A stretch of 64,000 nucleotides of DNA. Source: Roseibium aquae. Its GTDB lineage: Bacteria; Pseudomonadota; Alphaproteobacteria; Rhizobiales; Stappiaceae. The stretch spans positions 1 to 64,000 of the forward strand of contig NZ_VXDC01000001.1 of the NCBI RefSeq assembly GCF_008711285.1, read 5' to 3'. The notes under the pieces were generated by a model, which worked only from the letters and a program-made list of their open reading frames with translations, made no database searches and had not been told where the DNA came from. Positions 18,029-26,689 of the stretch are shown here, piece after piece. The position numbers and the translations under genes were made by a program. How positions within the stretch are numbered: the stretch's first letter is position 1; every line of letters starts with the position of its first letter.

Positions 18029-18037
18029 AGCATGGGA

Positions 18038-18069
18038 GGCCGGATGAACACCGGCCAGTTGCTGTTTTT
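18038..18069 (+). terminator. Possible intrinsic terminator after the nickel/cobalt transporter gene
   Basis: GGCCGG and CCGGCC form a six-pair stem around a seven-base loop, and a TTTTT run follows eight bases later. The distance to the T-run weakens the call. Confidence 0.4.
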
Positions 18070-18128
18070 CATCTAAGGGAGGTTGCAGGTCTCGGACGCA
18101 AGGCGGTCCCGGCAGATCATCCGGGAAG

Positions 18129-18899
18129 CTAGGCCGGCAGGAGTGTTGCCAGCCGCTGCTTGCGGTAGGCGCTTGCGGCATCGCCGAAAGCCTCAAACAG
18201 CCGACGGGACGGGCTATCGGTTTCGGCCCAGTATTCGGGATGCCACTGGGTGGCCACAAGGTAGCCCGGAGCGTCCGGAACCGAGACGGCCTCTATGGTG
18301 CCGTCTTCGGCACGCGCCTCCACCTGCAAACGGTCTCCCAGCGTGCCGAGCGCTTGACGATGCAAGGAATTCACCCGGACCGGATCCGTGCCGATCACCC
18401 GGCCGATCCGGCTGCCGGCCTCGATCACAACCGGATGAGCGATCTTGAACCGTTCATCCTGACTGTCTGAGGCTGGCGCCCTGTGATCGGAGCGGCCGTC
18501 GAGGTTCTGGATTTCCGCCAGAAGGGTGCCGCCAAGCGCCACATTCAATTCTTGCATGCCTCTACAGATGGCAAATACCGGAATGCCGCGTTCGACCGCC
18601 CGTTTCAGAAGCGGTAGGGTTGTGCTGTCGCGCGCCGGATCGTAAGGGCCATTTGCTTCAGTTGCCTCGCCGCCATACAGATCCGGATGGACATTCGACC
18701 GGGATCCGGTTGCAAGAACGCCATCCACGTCGCCAAGGATCGCGTCAATCTCGATCTCGCTACCGAGTGAGGGAAGAATGACGGGCGTTGCCCCGGCACA
18801 CCGTGTCAAGGCGGTCAGGTAGGTCGAAGGCGCAGCATGCCAAACGTAATTGTCCATGTGCTTGACATCGGCAGTCACCAAAACGAGCGGGCGTGTCAT
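18129..18899 (-). CDS. Class I glutamine-amidotransferase-like hydrolase (PuuD/peptidase C26 family)
   Basis: This 256-residue protein resembles gamma-glutamyl-GABA hydrolase, which cleaves gamma-glutamyl amides in polyamine catabolism. The nucleophile is C112 in FAICRGMQELNVALGG, and the catalytic pair is H220 and E222 in TQWHPEYW. VNSLHRQAL is the family substrate motif. It lies 32 bases downstream of a NarL-type regulator gene and could be the third gene of that unit. No other putrescine-pathway gene is nearby, so the natural substrate is open. Confidence 0.9.
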   Translation of the reverse strand: MTRPLVLVTADVKHMDNYVWHAAPSTYLTALTRCAGATPVILPSLGSEIEIDAILGDVDGVLATGSRSNVHPDLYGGEATEANGPYDPARDSTTLPLLKRAVERGIPVFAICRGMQELNVALGGTLLAEIQNLDGRSDHRAPASDSQDERFKIAHPVVIEAGSRIGRVIGTDPVRVNSLHRQALGTLGDRLQVEARAEDGTIEAVSVPDAPGYLVATQWHPEYWAETDSPSRRLFEAFGDAASAYRKQRLATLLPA

Positions 18900-18930
18900 T
18901 GTGCGGGGTCCTTCCTATCAGGTGCAGTCG

Positions 18931-19590
18931 TTATTCCAGAAGCCCAAGCTCTTGCGCAACCTTGTAAAGCTGTGCGGCATTCTTGCTGCCCACTTTTTCC
19001 CGCAGGTTCAGCCTGTGGGCTTCAACGGTCCGAACACTGATACCGAGCGTCTTGGCCACTTCCTTGTTCGGCAAGCCCTGCGCGATCGCGCGCAAGACCT
19101 CGCGTTCCCGCTCGGTGAGGCCGTAAGGATCGTTTACAGGCGTCCCGGGTCGCGCGCCCACCAGCGTTGGCCCGATCGCCGCGGAAAAATAGTAGCCACC
19201 TTTCGCCACGCTCGTGATCGCCGTGATCATCTCGCTCGCCGAGATGTCCTTGAGGATGTAGCCTTTTGCGCCACAGCGCACGACACCGCGCACATATTCG
19301 GGATTGTCATAAATCGAGAGAATCAGAACAGCGATCTTCGGATAACGATCCCGGATCGCTTCTGCGGCTTCAAGCCCGTTGAGCAGGGGCATGGACACAT
19401 CCATCAGCACCACATCCGGCAACAATGCACCGGCCAGTTCCACAGCTTCCCGGCCGTTGGTCGCCTCGCCCACGACTTGCAACAGGTCGACCTTGGACAA
19501 GCGCGCCCGGATTCCATCGCGCACCAGTTCATGATCATCCGCCAAAAGGACCGTCACCGGTTTTTCGGATTGTGAGGCTCCGTTGGACAT
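18931..19590 (-). CDS. NarL/LuxR-family response regulator
   Basis: This 219-residue regulator has an N-terminal receiver domain with phosphoacceptor D64 (LLPDVVLMDVSMP), acidic residues in LLADDHELVRDG and the lysine in GYILKDISASE. It ends in a LuxR-type helix-turn-helix (LTEREREVLRAIAQGLPNKEVAKTLGISVRTVEAH). It starts 18 bases after the Cache-domain kinase stop, so the two are a cognate pair. The divergent TRAP operon is the most likely target. The arrangement recalls the MctSR pair that controls monocarboxylate transport in rhizobia, but direct homology was not tested. Confidence 0.93.
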   Translation of the reverse strand: MSNGASQSEKPVTVLLADDHELVRDGIRARLSKVDLLQVVGEATNGREAVELAGALLPDVVLMDVSMPLLNGLEAAEAIRDRYPKIAVLILSIYDNPEYVRGVVRCGAKGYILKDISASEMITAITSVAKGGYYFSAAIGPTLVGARPGTPVNDPYGLTEREREVLRAIAQGLPNKEVAKTLGISVRTVEAHRLNLREKVGSKNAAQLYKVAQELGLLE

Positions 19591-19607
19591 GGTTCGAGGA
19601 TCCAGTT

Positions 19608-20990
19608 TCAGGCCGCCCGGCCGGGGTAGGTGGTCTTCTCCAAAGGCAGTTGAACCATGATCAAGGCACCGCCTTTCAGCGAGTTTGAAAAAGACAGTCT
19701 GCCCCGATGGGTTTCGATCCGTTCCCGCATGTTCCGAAAGCCAAGACCGCTACCGATCAGGTTCGAACTTGGAAGTCCGGAGCCGTTGTCCTGGACAGTG
19801 AGTGTCACCTGCTGATCGTCCAGAGACAGATCGACGTCAACTTCGGTTGCGCCGGAATGACGGGCCACATTCGTCAAACACTCCTGAACAATCCGGTAAA
19901 GTGCCGTTTTCGCGGAATCCGACAGGCGATCATAGGCCCGATCCGCCGAGACACAGACCCGGATGCCCGATTGAGATTCGAACTCCTGCCCCAAACTCGT
20001 CAGCGCCGAGGCAAGCCCCATGTCGTCCAGGACGCTGGGCCGCAGATCGCGCGAAATGCGCCGGACTTCGGCAATGGCATCATCAAGTGCCTTGAGGCAT
20101 TTGGTTGCCTGGACCTGCAAGCCCGAAACGGGCCCGGCTTCGCTGTGAATGAGTTCGACACCGTAACGCACCGAGACAAGAAGCTGCGATATGCTGTCAT
20201 GCAACTCCGAAGAAACGCGTTTTCTTTCCTGTTCCTGGACTTCCATGATCCGGTTGGTCAGTTCTTTAAGACGGGCATCGGCGAACCGCTGTTCTGAAAA
20301 CCGAACGCTTGCGATTACCGCGCCAACGATCACGATGGCAGCGAGCGCAATGGCGAAGATCACGAGCAGGGTCTGCCGGATGTTGTGGGCGAACCCGGCC
20401 TGAATGGTCGCGATTTCCTTCGCGATATCGTCAATGTAGAGACCGGTGCCGAGCATCCATCCCCATCTCTCCAGGAGAATCGCATAGCCGAGTTTTTCTT
20501 CGACATATCCCACAGAGGGCTTGTGCCAGACATATTGGTGGAACCCGCCACCAGCCTTTGCGGCGGCAATGAGGTTCTGAATCACGAAGTCGCCGTTCTC
20601 ATCCTGAAGATCCCACCAGTTGCCCCCTATCAGGTGCGGAAGTTTCGGATGAACCAGATTTGTTCCGTCCAATGCGTAGACGAAGAAATAGCCGTCGTAG
20701 TCAAACGTCATGTTCGTCAATATCTGTTTCACTTCCGCCTGGGCGGCCTCGCGTCCCCCTGGTTCGTCGGCATAAATCTGCGAAATCGATGTCAGTGCGA
20801 GAGAGATGTAATTGAGAATCTCTTGTTTCTTGGCCGACAGAACCCTTTGTTCGACCGCTTGTGTTTCCGCCTCGATCAGGGCACGGGCCTGAAAGTAGGT
20901 GGCTGTGCCGATGAGAAAGGCGACTGCAACCAGGGGGAGCAGGGTGATCAGGAGCAATTTGGTCTTAAATGACACCGCTTTAATCCGCAT
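19608..20990 (-). CDS. Cache-domain sensor histidine kinase, NarX-like
   Basis: This 460-residue membrane kinase has a first transmembrane helix at about 11-31. It continues with a periplasmic single-Cache domain (about 40-200, including DYDGYFFVYALDGTNLVHPKLPHLIG and GWMLGTGLYIDDI) and a second helix at about 207-229. The HisKA_3 phosphoacceptor is H264 in RVSSELHDSISQL. The HATPase has NVARHSGATEVDV and DNGSGLPSSNLIGSGLGFRNMRER. Such Cache domains bind small carboxylates such as acetate, pyruvate or lactate, consistent with the divergent TRAP operon. It is translated just upstream of its regulator. Confidence 0.93.
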   Translation of the reverse strand: MRIKAVSFKTKLLLITLLPLVAVAFLIGTATYFQARALIEAETQAVEQRVLSAKKQEILNYISLALTSISQIYADEPGGREAAQAEVKQILTNMTFDYDGYFFVYALDGTNLVHPKLPHLIGGNWWDLQDENGDFVIQNLIAAAKAGGGFHQYVWHKPSVGYVEEKLGYAILLERWGWMLGTGLYIDDIAKEIATIQAGFAHNIRQTLLVIFAIALAAIVIVGAVIASVRFSEQRFADARLKELTNRIMEVQEQERKRVSSELHDSISQLLVSVRYGVELIHSEAGPVSGLQVQATKCLKALDDAIAEVRRISRDLRPSVLDDMGLASALTSLGQEFESQSGIRVCVSADRAYDRLSDSAKTALYRIVQECLTNVARHSGATEVDVDLSLDDQQVTLTVQDNGSGLPSSNLIGSGLGFRNMRERIETHRGRLSFSNSLKGGALIMVQLPLEKTTYPGRAA

Positions 20991-21036
20991 GTTGCGTCTA
21001 AGATCCCGGTTGCGACCCGTTCTTGCCTTCGATTTG

Positions 21037-21046
21037 GTAGTACTAC
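21037..21046. promoter_or_regulatory. GTAGTACTAC palindrome in the kinase/TRAP divergent promoter
   Basis: A perfect ten-base palindrome lies in the 174-base gap between the kinase start (20990) and the TRAP binding-protein start (21165). NarL-family regulators typically bind paired TAC-containing half-sites, so this is a candidate operator for the neighbouring regulator. The link is inferred from position only. Confidence 0.4.
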
Positions 21047-21164
21047 TTAGACATTGCGCAGAACCACGAATAGCCTAACGGTCGTAGCTTCACCTAGACA
21101 TACTTCCCAATCGGTGCAAGTGTATCGCCGATTGGATGCATATCCGATATGGGAGGAAAACCTT

Positions 21165-22265
21165 ATGGATCGTCGTTCATTTATCAAGAAAGCCGGCCTT
21201 GGTGTCGGGGGTGTTGCCGCCGCATCAACGCTGGCAGCACCGGCCATCGCGCAAGCAAGGTCAGACATGGTCATCGTGTCAACCTGGGGCCGGGATTTCC
21301 CGGGCTTGGGCGTTTCCGCACAGCGTCTTGCGGCGCGGATCGGGGAACTGACCGAAGGCCGGATCGCCGTGCAGTACTTCGCCGCTGGTGAACGTGTCGG
21401 TGCGTTCGACGTGTTCGACGAAGTGGCTTCCGGAAACGCGCAAGCCTACATCGCCGCCGACTATTACTGGAAGGGCAAGCACCCGGCGTGGTCCTACTTT
21501 ACGTCCGTTCCCTTTGGTCTGACCTATGCAGAGATCGATGCCTGGATCAAGTATGGCGGCGGTCAGGAACTGTGGGATGAAGTGGCCGACCAGTTCGGTC
21601 TCAAGAATTTCGCTGCAGGCAACACCGGCGTTCAGATGGGCGGCTGGTTCAACAAGGAAATCGAAACCGCAGACGACCTGAAAGGTCTGAAAATGCGGAT
21701 TCCGGGCCTCGGCGGCGACGTGATGGCGAAGCTGGGCGCCTCTCCGGTTTCTCTGCCGGGCGGTCAAATCTACGAAAATCTGGTGTCCGGCGCGGTCGAT
21801 GCAACTGAGTGGGTTGGTCCTTACAACGACTACTTCATGAAGTTCTATGAAGCTGCAAAGTACTACTACTATCCTGGCATGCATGAGCCGGGTTCCCAGT
21901 TGGCACTGGGCCTCAACAAGTCCTGGTTCAGCACGCTGTCTGCCACCGATCAGGCGATCATCGAAGCCGCGTGCAACGAAGAAAACGCCCGGCAGATGGC
22001 CGAAACCAATGCTGAGAACGGTGTATACCTCAATCGCTTGATCACCGAGCATGGCGTTGAGTTGAAGCAATTCAGCGACGAGGTCTATGACGCATTCGGT
22101 GAGGCAGCCGAGGAAGTGTTCGAGGAAACAATCCAGCACTCGGACCTTGCCGCTCGTACGCATGAGAGCTTCGCCAAAGCGCGTTCCGAGTTGGGCCGCT
22201 GGATGCTTCTGGCTGACACCGGCTACACCCAGCAGCGGAACCGCGTTCTGGGCATCACCGTCTAA
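21165..22265 (+). CDS. TRAP transporter substrate-binding protein, DctP/TakP-like, Tat-exported
   Basis: This 366-residue periplasmic binding protein begins MDRRSFIKKAGLGVGGVAAA. The signal carries twin arginines and ends APAIAQA, so Tat export is likely. The mature part contains FPGLGVSAQRLAARIGELTEGRI, YYWKGKHPAWSYF, GGGQELWDE, and MRIPGLGGDVMAKLGASPVSLPGGQ. The last stretch holds the arginine that binds the ligand carboxylate. The pattern resembles alpha-keto-acid binders such as TakP, suggesting pyruvate or other 2-oxoacids. GGGAGGAAAA precedes the ATG at 21165. It is the first gene of the dctPQM operon and is divergent from the sensor kinase. Confidence 0.92.
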   Translation: MDRRSFIKKAGLGVGGVAAASTLAAPAIAQARSDMVIVSTWGRDFPGLGVSAQRLAARIGELTEGRIAVQYFAAGERVGAFDVFDEVASGNAQAYIAADYYWKGKHPAWSYFTSVPFGLTYAEIDAWIKYGGGQELWDEVADQFGLKNFAAGNTGVQMGGWFNKEIETADDLKGLKMRIPGLGGDVMAKLGASPVSLPGGQIYENLVSGAVDATEWVGPYNDYFMKFYEAAKYYYYPGMHEPGSQLALGLNKSWFSTLSATDQAIIEAACNEENARQMAETNAENGVYLNRLITEHGVELKQFSDEVYDAFGEAAEEVFEETIQHSDLAARTHESFAKARSELGRWMLLADTGYTQQRNRVLGITV

Positions 22266-22291
22266 CGGGTCCCAGTTTTCGAGCGATACAA

Positions 22292-22315
22292 GGGGGCGGA
22301 CACGGGTCCGTCCCC
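22292..22315 (+). terminator. Intercistronic hairpin between dctP and dctQ
   Basis: GGGGGCGGAC pairs with GTCCGTCCCC around an ACGG loop (ten pairs, one G-U). It lies just after the binding-protein stop and is not followed by a clean T-run. Such hairpins commonly stabilise the binding-protein mRNA or partly attenuate transcription, so that the periplasmic protein is made in excess over the permease. Confidence 0.65.
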
Positions 22316-22356
22316 CACTTTCTATATAAAACAAAACAAAAAGGGGCACCTTCGCC

Positions 22357-23394
22357 ATGACTGCCATGGGCGGCGTTGAAGACGGCGTGTCTGCTGGTGG
22401 GACATCTTCCCAGGGAACACATAAAAGTGCGGTGCCGTACCGGACCTTCGGCTGGTTGGTCCTCGTGGTGATGGCAGCCTTTGTCTTAAATAACTACCTC
22501 ACCTATTGGCAGGACCTTCCGGGAGTAGCGCCGATCTTCGGTGGCGCAGCCAACGGGTCCATGCCGATTATCTGGTCGTGGCTGCAACTCGGTCTCTACG
22601 CCGCATTCGTTATCTGGGCGGTGATGCATGTCCAGCGGACCAAAACGGTCAGCTTGCGTGATGACAGCAAGCGCATCAGCAATATCAATGCCTACTTGAT
22701 CCGGGCCATGTTCTGGGCGGTTTTGCTCGTCGGCCTGACCGATTCAGTTATCTCGTTCTTGCGCGTGGAGGGATTGCTGGCCGCCGTGGTTGGGGAAGAC
22801 TTGGCGTCAAGCTTGGGGCGCTCCCAATTCCGGGGCGCCTATGTGCATATGCCCCTGGTGGGATTGTCGTTCGTGATCGCCGCGTTCACCCGTACGCTCG
22901 GTTTCATCTGGCTTGCATTGCTTGTCGTCATGGCCGAGTTGATGATCGTGATTGGCCGGTTCATCCTGTCTTACGAACAAGCCTTCATGGCCGACCTTGT
23001 GCGCTTCTGGTATGCCGCGCTGTTCCTGTTTGCCAGTGCCTATACTCTGTTGGAAGAAGGCCATGTCCGGGTCGATGTTTTTTATGCCGGGATGAAAGCC
23101 AAGACCAAGGGCTACGTGAATGCCTTCGGCTCTCTCTTTCTGGGTATGACCCTGTGCGCCGTGATCCTTTACATCGGCATGGGCGGCAAACAGAACGCCA
23201 TCAACGCCCCCATGCTGGCCTATGAGGTCACCCAGGCCGGTTTCGGGCTTTATGTGAAGTACCTGATGGCCGGGTTCCTCGGCGTGTTCGCCGTCACAAT
23301 GATGGTTCAATTCGTGAGCTATTTCCTCGAAGCTGTTGCCGACATCCGCGGTGAACCGGGTGGCCGGGATCACTCCTCGACCGCTGCCCACTAA
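22357..23394 (+). CDS. TRAP transporter small permease, DctQ-type, extended
   Basis: This 345-residue inner-membrane protein is about twice the usual DctQ length. Its C-terminal half has the classical four-helix DctQ pattern, including VRFWYAALFLFASAYTLLEEGHVRVDVFY. The N-terminal half adds three or four extra helices (GWLVLVVMAAFVLNNYLT, MFWAVLLVGLTDSVISFL and others), with FSEQ-like polar loops absent. It should form the small subunit of the Na+-driven TRAP transporter with the following gene. It starts at ATG 22357 after a GGGG site. Extended DctQ proteins occur in the keto-acid TRAP subgroup as far as I recall. Confidence 0.88.
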   Translation: MTAMGGVEDGVSAGGTSSQGTHKSAVPYRTFGWLVLVVMAAFVLNNYLTYWQDLPGVAPIFGGAANGSMPIIWSWLQLGLYAAFVIWAVMHVQRTKTVSLRDDSKRISNINAYLIRAMFWAVLLVGLTDSVISFLRVEGLLAAVVGEDLASSLGRSQFRGAYVHMPLVGLSFVIAAFTRTLGFIWLALLVVMAELMIVIGRFILSYEQAFMADLVRFWYAALFLFASAYTLLEEGHVRVDVFYAGMKAKTKGYVNAFGSLFLGMTLCAVILYIGMGGKQNAINAPMLAYEVTQAGFGLYVKYLMAGFLGVFAVTMMVQFVSYFLEAVADIRGEPGGRDHSSTAAH

Positions 23395-23414
23395 AGTTAC
23401 CGAGATCGCCCGAT

Positions 23415-26081
23415 ATGGAACTTCTCTTCCTTGCCATCCTCGTCGTCCTGATGGCCTTCGCCCTTGGCGCCGGCTTTCCGGTCGCATTCGCTCTTCCCGG
23501 GTCTGCTATCCTGGCCATCGGCCTGGCGGCTGCGACCGGATATCTGTTTTCGTCCGGCCCGGATGCATTCTTCGACAGCGGTTCGGCCATGCAATGGCTA
23601 AGTGCCGGCGTCACCAACTTTCGAGGGATCTACTGGGAGGCGGAACGGGATACGCTGATAGCCATTCCGCTCTTCGTCTTCATGGGCATCATGCTTCAGC
23701 GGTCCAAGATCGCCGAGGACTTGCTTGTCACCATGGCCCGGCTGTTTGGCCCGGTTCCCGGCGGCCTCGGGATTTCCGTGGTCTTCGTGGGCGCGCTTCT
23801 TGCCGCAACGACCGGTATTGTCGGCGCGACCGTCGTCGCCATGGGCTTGATCTCCCTCCCAGCGATGCTGCGCAACAATTACTCGGTCCCGCTGGCGACC
23901 GGCACGATTGCTGCGTCCGGTACCTTGGGCCAGATTATTCCACCGTCGATCGTGCTCATCATTCTGGCCGATCAGTTGGCCAGTGCGGTCGATCAGGCAG
24001 GCAACCTGCGGCAGACCCTTTACCGCGATTCGACGGGCGAGATTTCGATGCCCTCGGATTTCGCGGTGACGTCGACCAGCGCCGGTGAAATGTTTCTGGG
24101 CGCCTTCCTTCCGGGCCTCGTCCTGGTCGGGCTGTACATGCTGTTTATCCTCGGTTTCGCTCTGTTGAAACCGAAGTCAGCGCCTGCCGTTCATGAGGAA
24201 GGCACGTTCGACCGGCAATTTGCGGTGAAGGTGTTCACCACGCTGGTGCCGCCGCTTGCTCTCATCTTCCTTGTTCTGGGCTCCATTCTCGGCGGCATCG
24301 CCACCGTGAACCAGGCTGGTGCGATCGGTGCCGTTGGCGCCATGATCATGGCCGGTTACCGGCTGAAGGAAGGGGAAAAGGGCGCTTATTCACCTGCCAT
24401 AATCGCCGTCCTCTCGCTGCTTGGCCTTGCTGTTGTGATCAGTTTCTTCGGCGAGGTGAACATCAAGCGGATTGAGACCAGCGACGACATGCTGGGTCTC
24501 ATTCTGGCACTGATCGCCGTATCCCTCGTTCTGTTCGCGATCGCCTGGAGCGGATGGCGGACCTTCAAACTCGAAGACACGCTTCGCGGCGTCATGATTG
24601 AAACGGCCAAGACCACATCGCTGGTTTTCGTCATTCTGCTGGGCGCCGCGATGCTGACCTCCGCGTTCCGCGCGTTCGGCGGTGAGCATCTGGTGAAGGA
24701 GTTCCTCCAGGGGCTTCCCGGTGGATTCTGGGCGCAATTCCTGATCGTCATGCTCGTGGTGTTCATCCTCGGCTTCTTTCTCGATTTCATCGAGATCGCC
24801 GTGGTCGTGGTCCCGATTGTCGCCCCGATCCTGTTGGCGGATCCCTCGGCCAACGTGACCGCGGTCTGGCTGGGCGTCATGATCGGTCTGAACATTCAGA
24901 CATCTTTCCTGACCCCGCCTTTCGGCTTTGCCCTGTTCTACTTGCGCGGGGTGGCGCCGGCGGTGGTGAAAACGCTGGACATGTACAAGGGCGTGGTCGC
25001 CTTCATCGGACTGCAGTTGTTTGCCCTGGTCATCGTCGGATTCTATCCGCAACTGGTCAACTATCTCCCGAACCGCCAGTCGCTGCTGTCGGAAACAGCT
25101 CCGCCCCCCTCCAACCCGCGTCTGCAATACTGCATGGAAAACCTGATCTATGAGGATTTCCAGCGCAACGGCGACACCGTGCTCGCTGCGATCAACACCG
25201 CGGCCAGCCTCGACTACAGCTATCTTCCCGAAGATTCCCGGGATTCCATGGCCGAGAGTTTCGAAAAGGCACGGCAGGCAATCCCGCAGATGAATGCCAT
25301 CCGGGAAGCCGAGGATGCGGTGGCGGTGGCCGCAGTCGACTATCGTCCGCTTCACGTTGAAGTTCGCGCGCTTGAACGAGACGCACGACGTTATGAGCAG
25401 AGGATCGAGGAGCTGAAGATTATCGTCCAGCGCTCCGGCCCGACAGGCGTCTACACTGCCGAGCAAGGGGAACTTGCGCAGTCTCAGATCGATCGATACA
25501 CGGCCGAAAAAGAGGCGCTTCTCGCGCAAATCCCCGAGGAGTGGGATCCGAGGCATGACGCGTTTGCTCAGATCCAGGGCGCGGAAACCAAAGCCCGGCG
25601 CGACTACCGCCGGACGGTGGACGATGCCTACGAGCCGCTTCTCGAACTCAAGACCGTGCTCCGGCAAGCCGATCAATTGGCGGCACTCGAGCCGGTCATC
25701 GCCGGGTTGAAAGACGAGATCCGCCAGCTTGAAAAGGACGCCGCTGTCGACCGGCTGGCCGAAGTCCGGTCGATGATCGGAGACATCGAAGGCGCTGGTT
25801 CGGTCCGCGATGGCGTCAATGAAGCCCGAAGGATCATGCGCGGGGATAATCCCGACCTGGCGGCGGCTGATGCCGAGATCGACAATTCGCTTGCGGCGCT
25901 GGCGGCTGACCTTTCGTGGCGCAGGCGCGGCGAAGCGGAGTTGCTGCCAGGGCTGCTCGCTTACGATGAGGTCATCAAGCTCAACATCGGCCTCCGCCAG
26001 CAAGACCGGCTGCCAAACGACATGGCACTTGATGTCGCGGCTTGCCTCTCCGATCACAGGGACGTGTCCCTCAACTTCTAA
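23415..26081 (+). CDS. TRAP transporter large permease DctM with a long soluble C-terminal extension
   Basis: This is an 888-residue protein where ordinary DctM is about 430. Residues of about 1-548 are the permease, with IPLFVFMGIMLQRSKIAEDLL, TTGIVGATVVAMGLISLPAML, GTLGQIIPPSIVLIILADQL and ILGFFLDFIEIAVVVVPIVAPI. They include extra central helices. Residues of about 549-888 are hydrophilic and rich in Glu, Arg and Ala with heptad-like spacing (EVRALERDARRYEQRIEELK), so coiled coils are likely. No stop or frameshift separates the parts. The tail has no domain I recognise. It lies 20 bases after dctQ and ends before a strong terminator. Confidence 0.9.
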   Translation: MELLFLAILVVLMAFALGAGFPVAFALPGSAILAIGLAAATGYLFSSGPDAFFDSGSAMQWLSAGVTNFRGIYWEAERDTLIAIPLFVFMGIMLQRSKIAEDLLVTMARLFGPVPGGLGISVVFVGALLAATTGIVGATVVAMGLISLPAMLRNNYSVPLATGTIAASGTLGQIIPPSIVLIILADQLASAVDQAGNLRQTLYRDSTGEISMPSDFAVTSTSAGEMFLGAFLPGLVLVGLYMLFILGFALLKPKSAPAVHEEGTFDRQFAVKVFTTLVPPLALIFLVLGSILGGIATVNQAGAIGAVGAMIMAGYRLKEGEKGAYSPAIIAVLSLLGLAVVISFFGEVNIKRIETSDDMLGLILALIAVSLVLFAIAWSGWRTFKLEDTLRGVMIETAKTTSLVFVILLGAAMLTSAFRAFGGEHLVKEFLQGLPGGFWAQFLIVMLVVFILGFFLDFIEIAVVVVPIVAPILLADPSANVTAVWLGVMIGLNIQTSFLTPPFGFALFYLRGVAPAVVKTLDMYKGVVAFIGLQLFALVIVGFYPQLVNYLPNRQSLLSETAPPPSNPRLQYCMENLIYEDFQRNGDTVLAAINTAASLDYSYLPEDSRDSMAESFEKARQAIPQMNAIREAEDAVAVAAVDYRPLHVEVRALERDARRYEQRIEELKIIVQRSGPTGVYTAEQGELAQSQIDRYTAEKEALLAQIPEEWDPRHDAFAQIQGAETKARRDYRRTVDDAYEPLLELKTVLRQADQLAALEPVIAGLKDEIRQLEKDAAVDRLAEVRSMIGDIEGAGSVRDGVNEARRIMRGDNPDLAAADAEIDNSLAALAADLSWRRRGEAELLPGLLAYDEVIKLNIGLRQQDRLPNDMALDVAACLSDHRDVSLNF

Positions 26082-26100
26082 GCGGCACGGCTCTTGATCT

Positions 26101-26132
26101 AAACGGCGGGACGGGTGACTGTCCCGCCGTTT
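26101..26132 (+). terminator. Intrinsic terminator after the first TRAP operon
   Basis: AAACGGCGGGAC (26101-26112) pairs perfectly with GTCCCGCCGTTT (26121-26132) around an eight-base loop. The descending arm ends in TTT and is followed by CATTTT. This is the strongest terminator-like structure in the window and separates the two TRAP systems. Confidence 0.8.
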
Positions 26133-26155
26133 CATTTTGGATTTGGAGTCCCGCC

Positions 26156-26689
26156 GTGACCGTTCTTGGGCACGTATCGAAAGCCGCCGAAAGGTTGAAT
26201 GCCGCGATCGGGTTCGTGTGCGGCTGGCTGCTTCTCATCATGATCGGCGTCCAGTGCGCCGTGGTTGTTCTGCGGTATGCGCTTAATGCCGGATATGTGT
26301 GGATGCAGGAGGTCGTGGTTTACCTGCATGCCAGCGCCGCCCTGTTGGCCTGCGCCTATGCGCTGTCCAAAGGGGCGCATGTCCGGGTGGATATCATCTA
26401 CCGCCATGTTGAGCCCGGCACCCGACGGGTGATAAACCTTTTCGGCACCGTGCTCTTTCTGCTTCCTCTTGTCGGCATAATCGCCGCAACAGGCTGGCCC
26501 TTTGCCGCATCGTCCTGGGCCGTGTGGGAGCGATCCGCCCAACCCGCAGGGCTTCCGGCGGTCTTCCTTTTGAAGACCCTGATTCCCGTATTTGCCATTC
26601 TGCTTGGAATTCAGGCGGTTGCCTGCTTGCTTCTTCCCGGTGACAGGTTTCCTCACGATCGCCCAACCAATCCAGATCCGACACAATGA
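26156..26689 (+). CDS. TRAP transporter small permease, DctQ-type (second system)
   Basis: This 177-residue protein with four hydrophobic segments is of normal DctQ size. Marks are LRYALNAGYVWMQEVVVYLHASAALLACAYALSKGAHVRVDIIYRH, of which the ALSKGAHVRVDI part is the family signature. GTG at 26156 is preferred because GGAG lies seven bases upstream and the upstream codons cross the terminator of the previous operon. It overlaps the start of the next gene by four bases (ATGA), indicating translational coupling. The system has no binding-protein gene beside it. Confidence 0.85.
   Translation: MTVLGHVSKAAERLNAAIGFVCGWLLLIMIGVQCAVVVLRYALNAGYVWMQEVVVYLHASAALLACAYALSKGAHVRVDIIYRHVEPGTRRVINLFGTVLFLLPLVGIIAATGWPFAASSWAVWERSAQPAGLPAVFLLKTLIPVFAILLGIQAVACLLLPGDRFPHDRPTNPDPTQ

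Noticed and set aside
24390..26135. Minus-strand frame of 581 codons opposite the DctM gene
   Set aside because: It is antisense to a gene with clear permease motifs and has no recognisable domain. It also spans the tail, but the plus-strand frame is continuous with the permease, so the tail is assigned to the plus strand.
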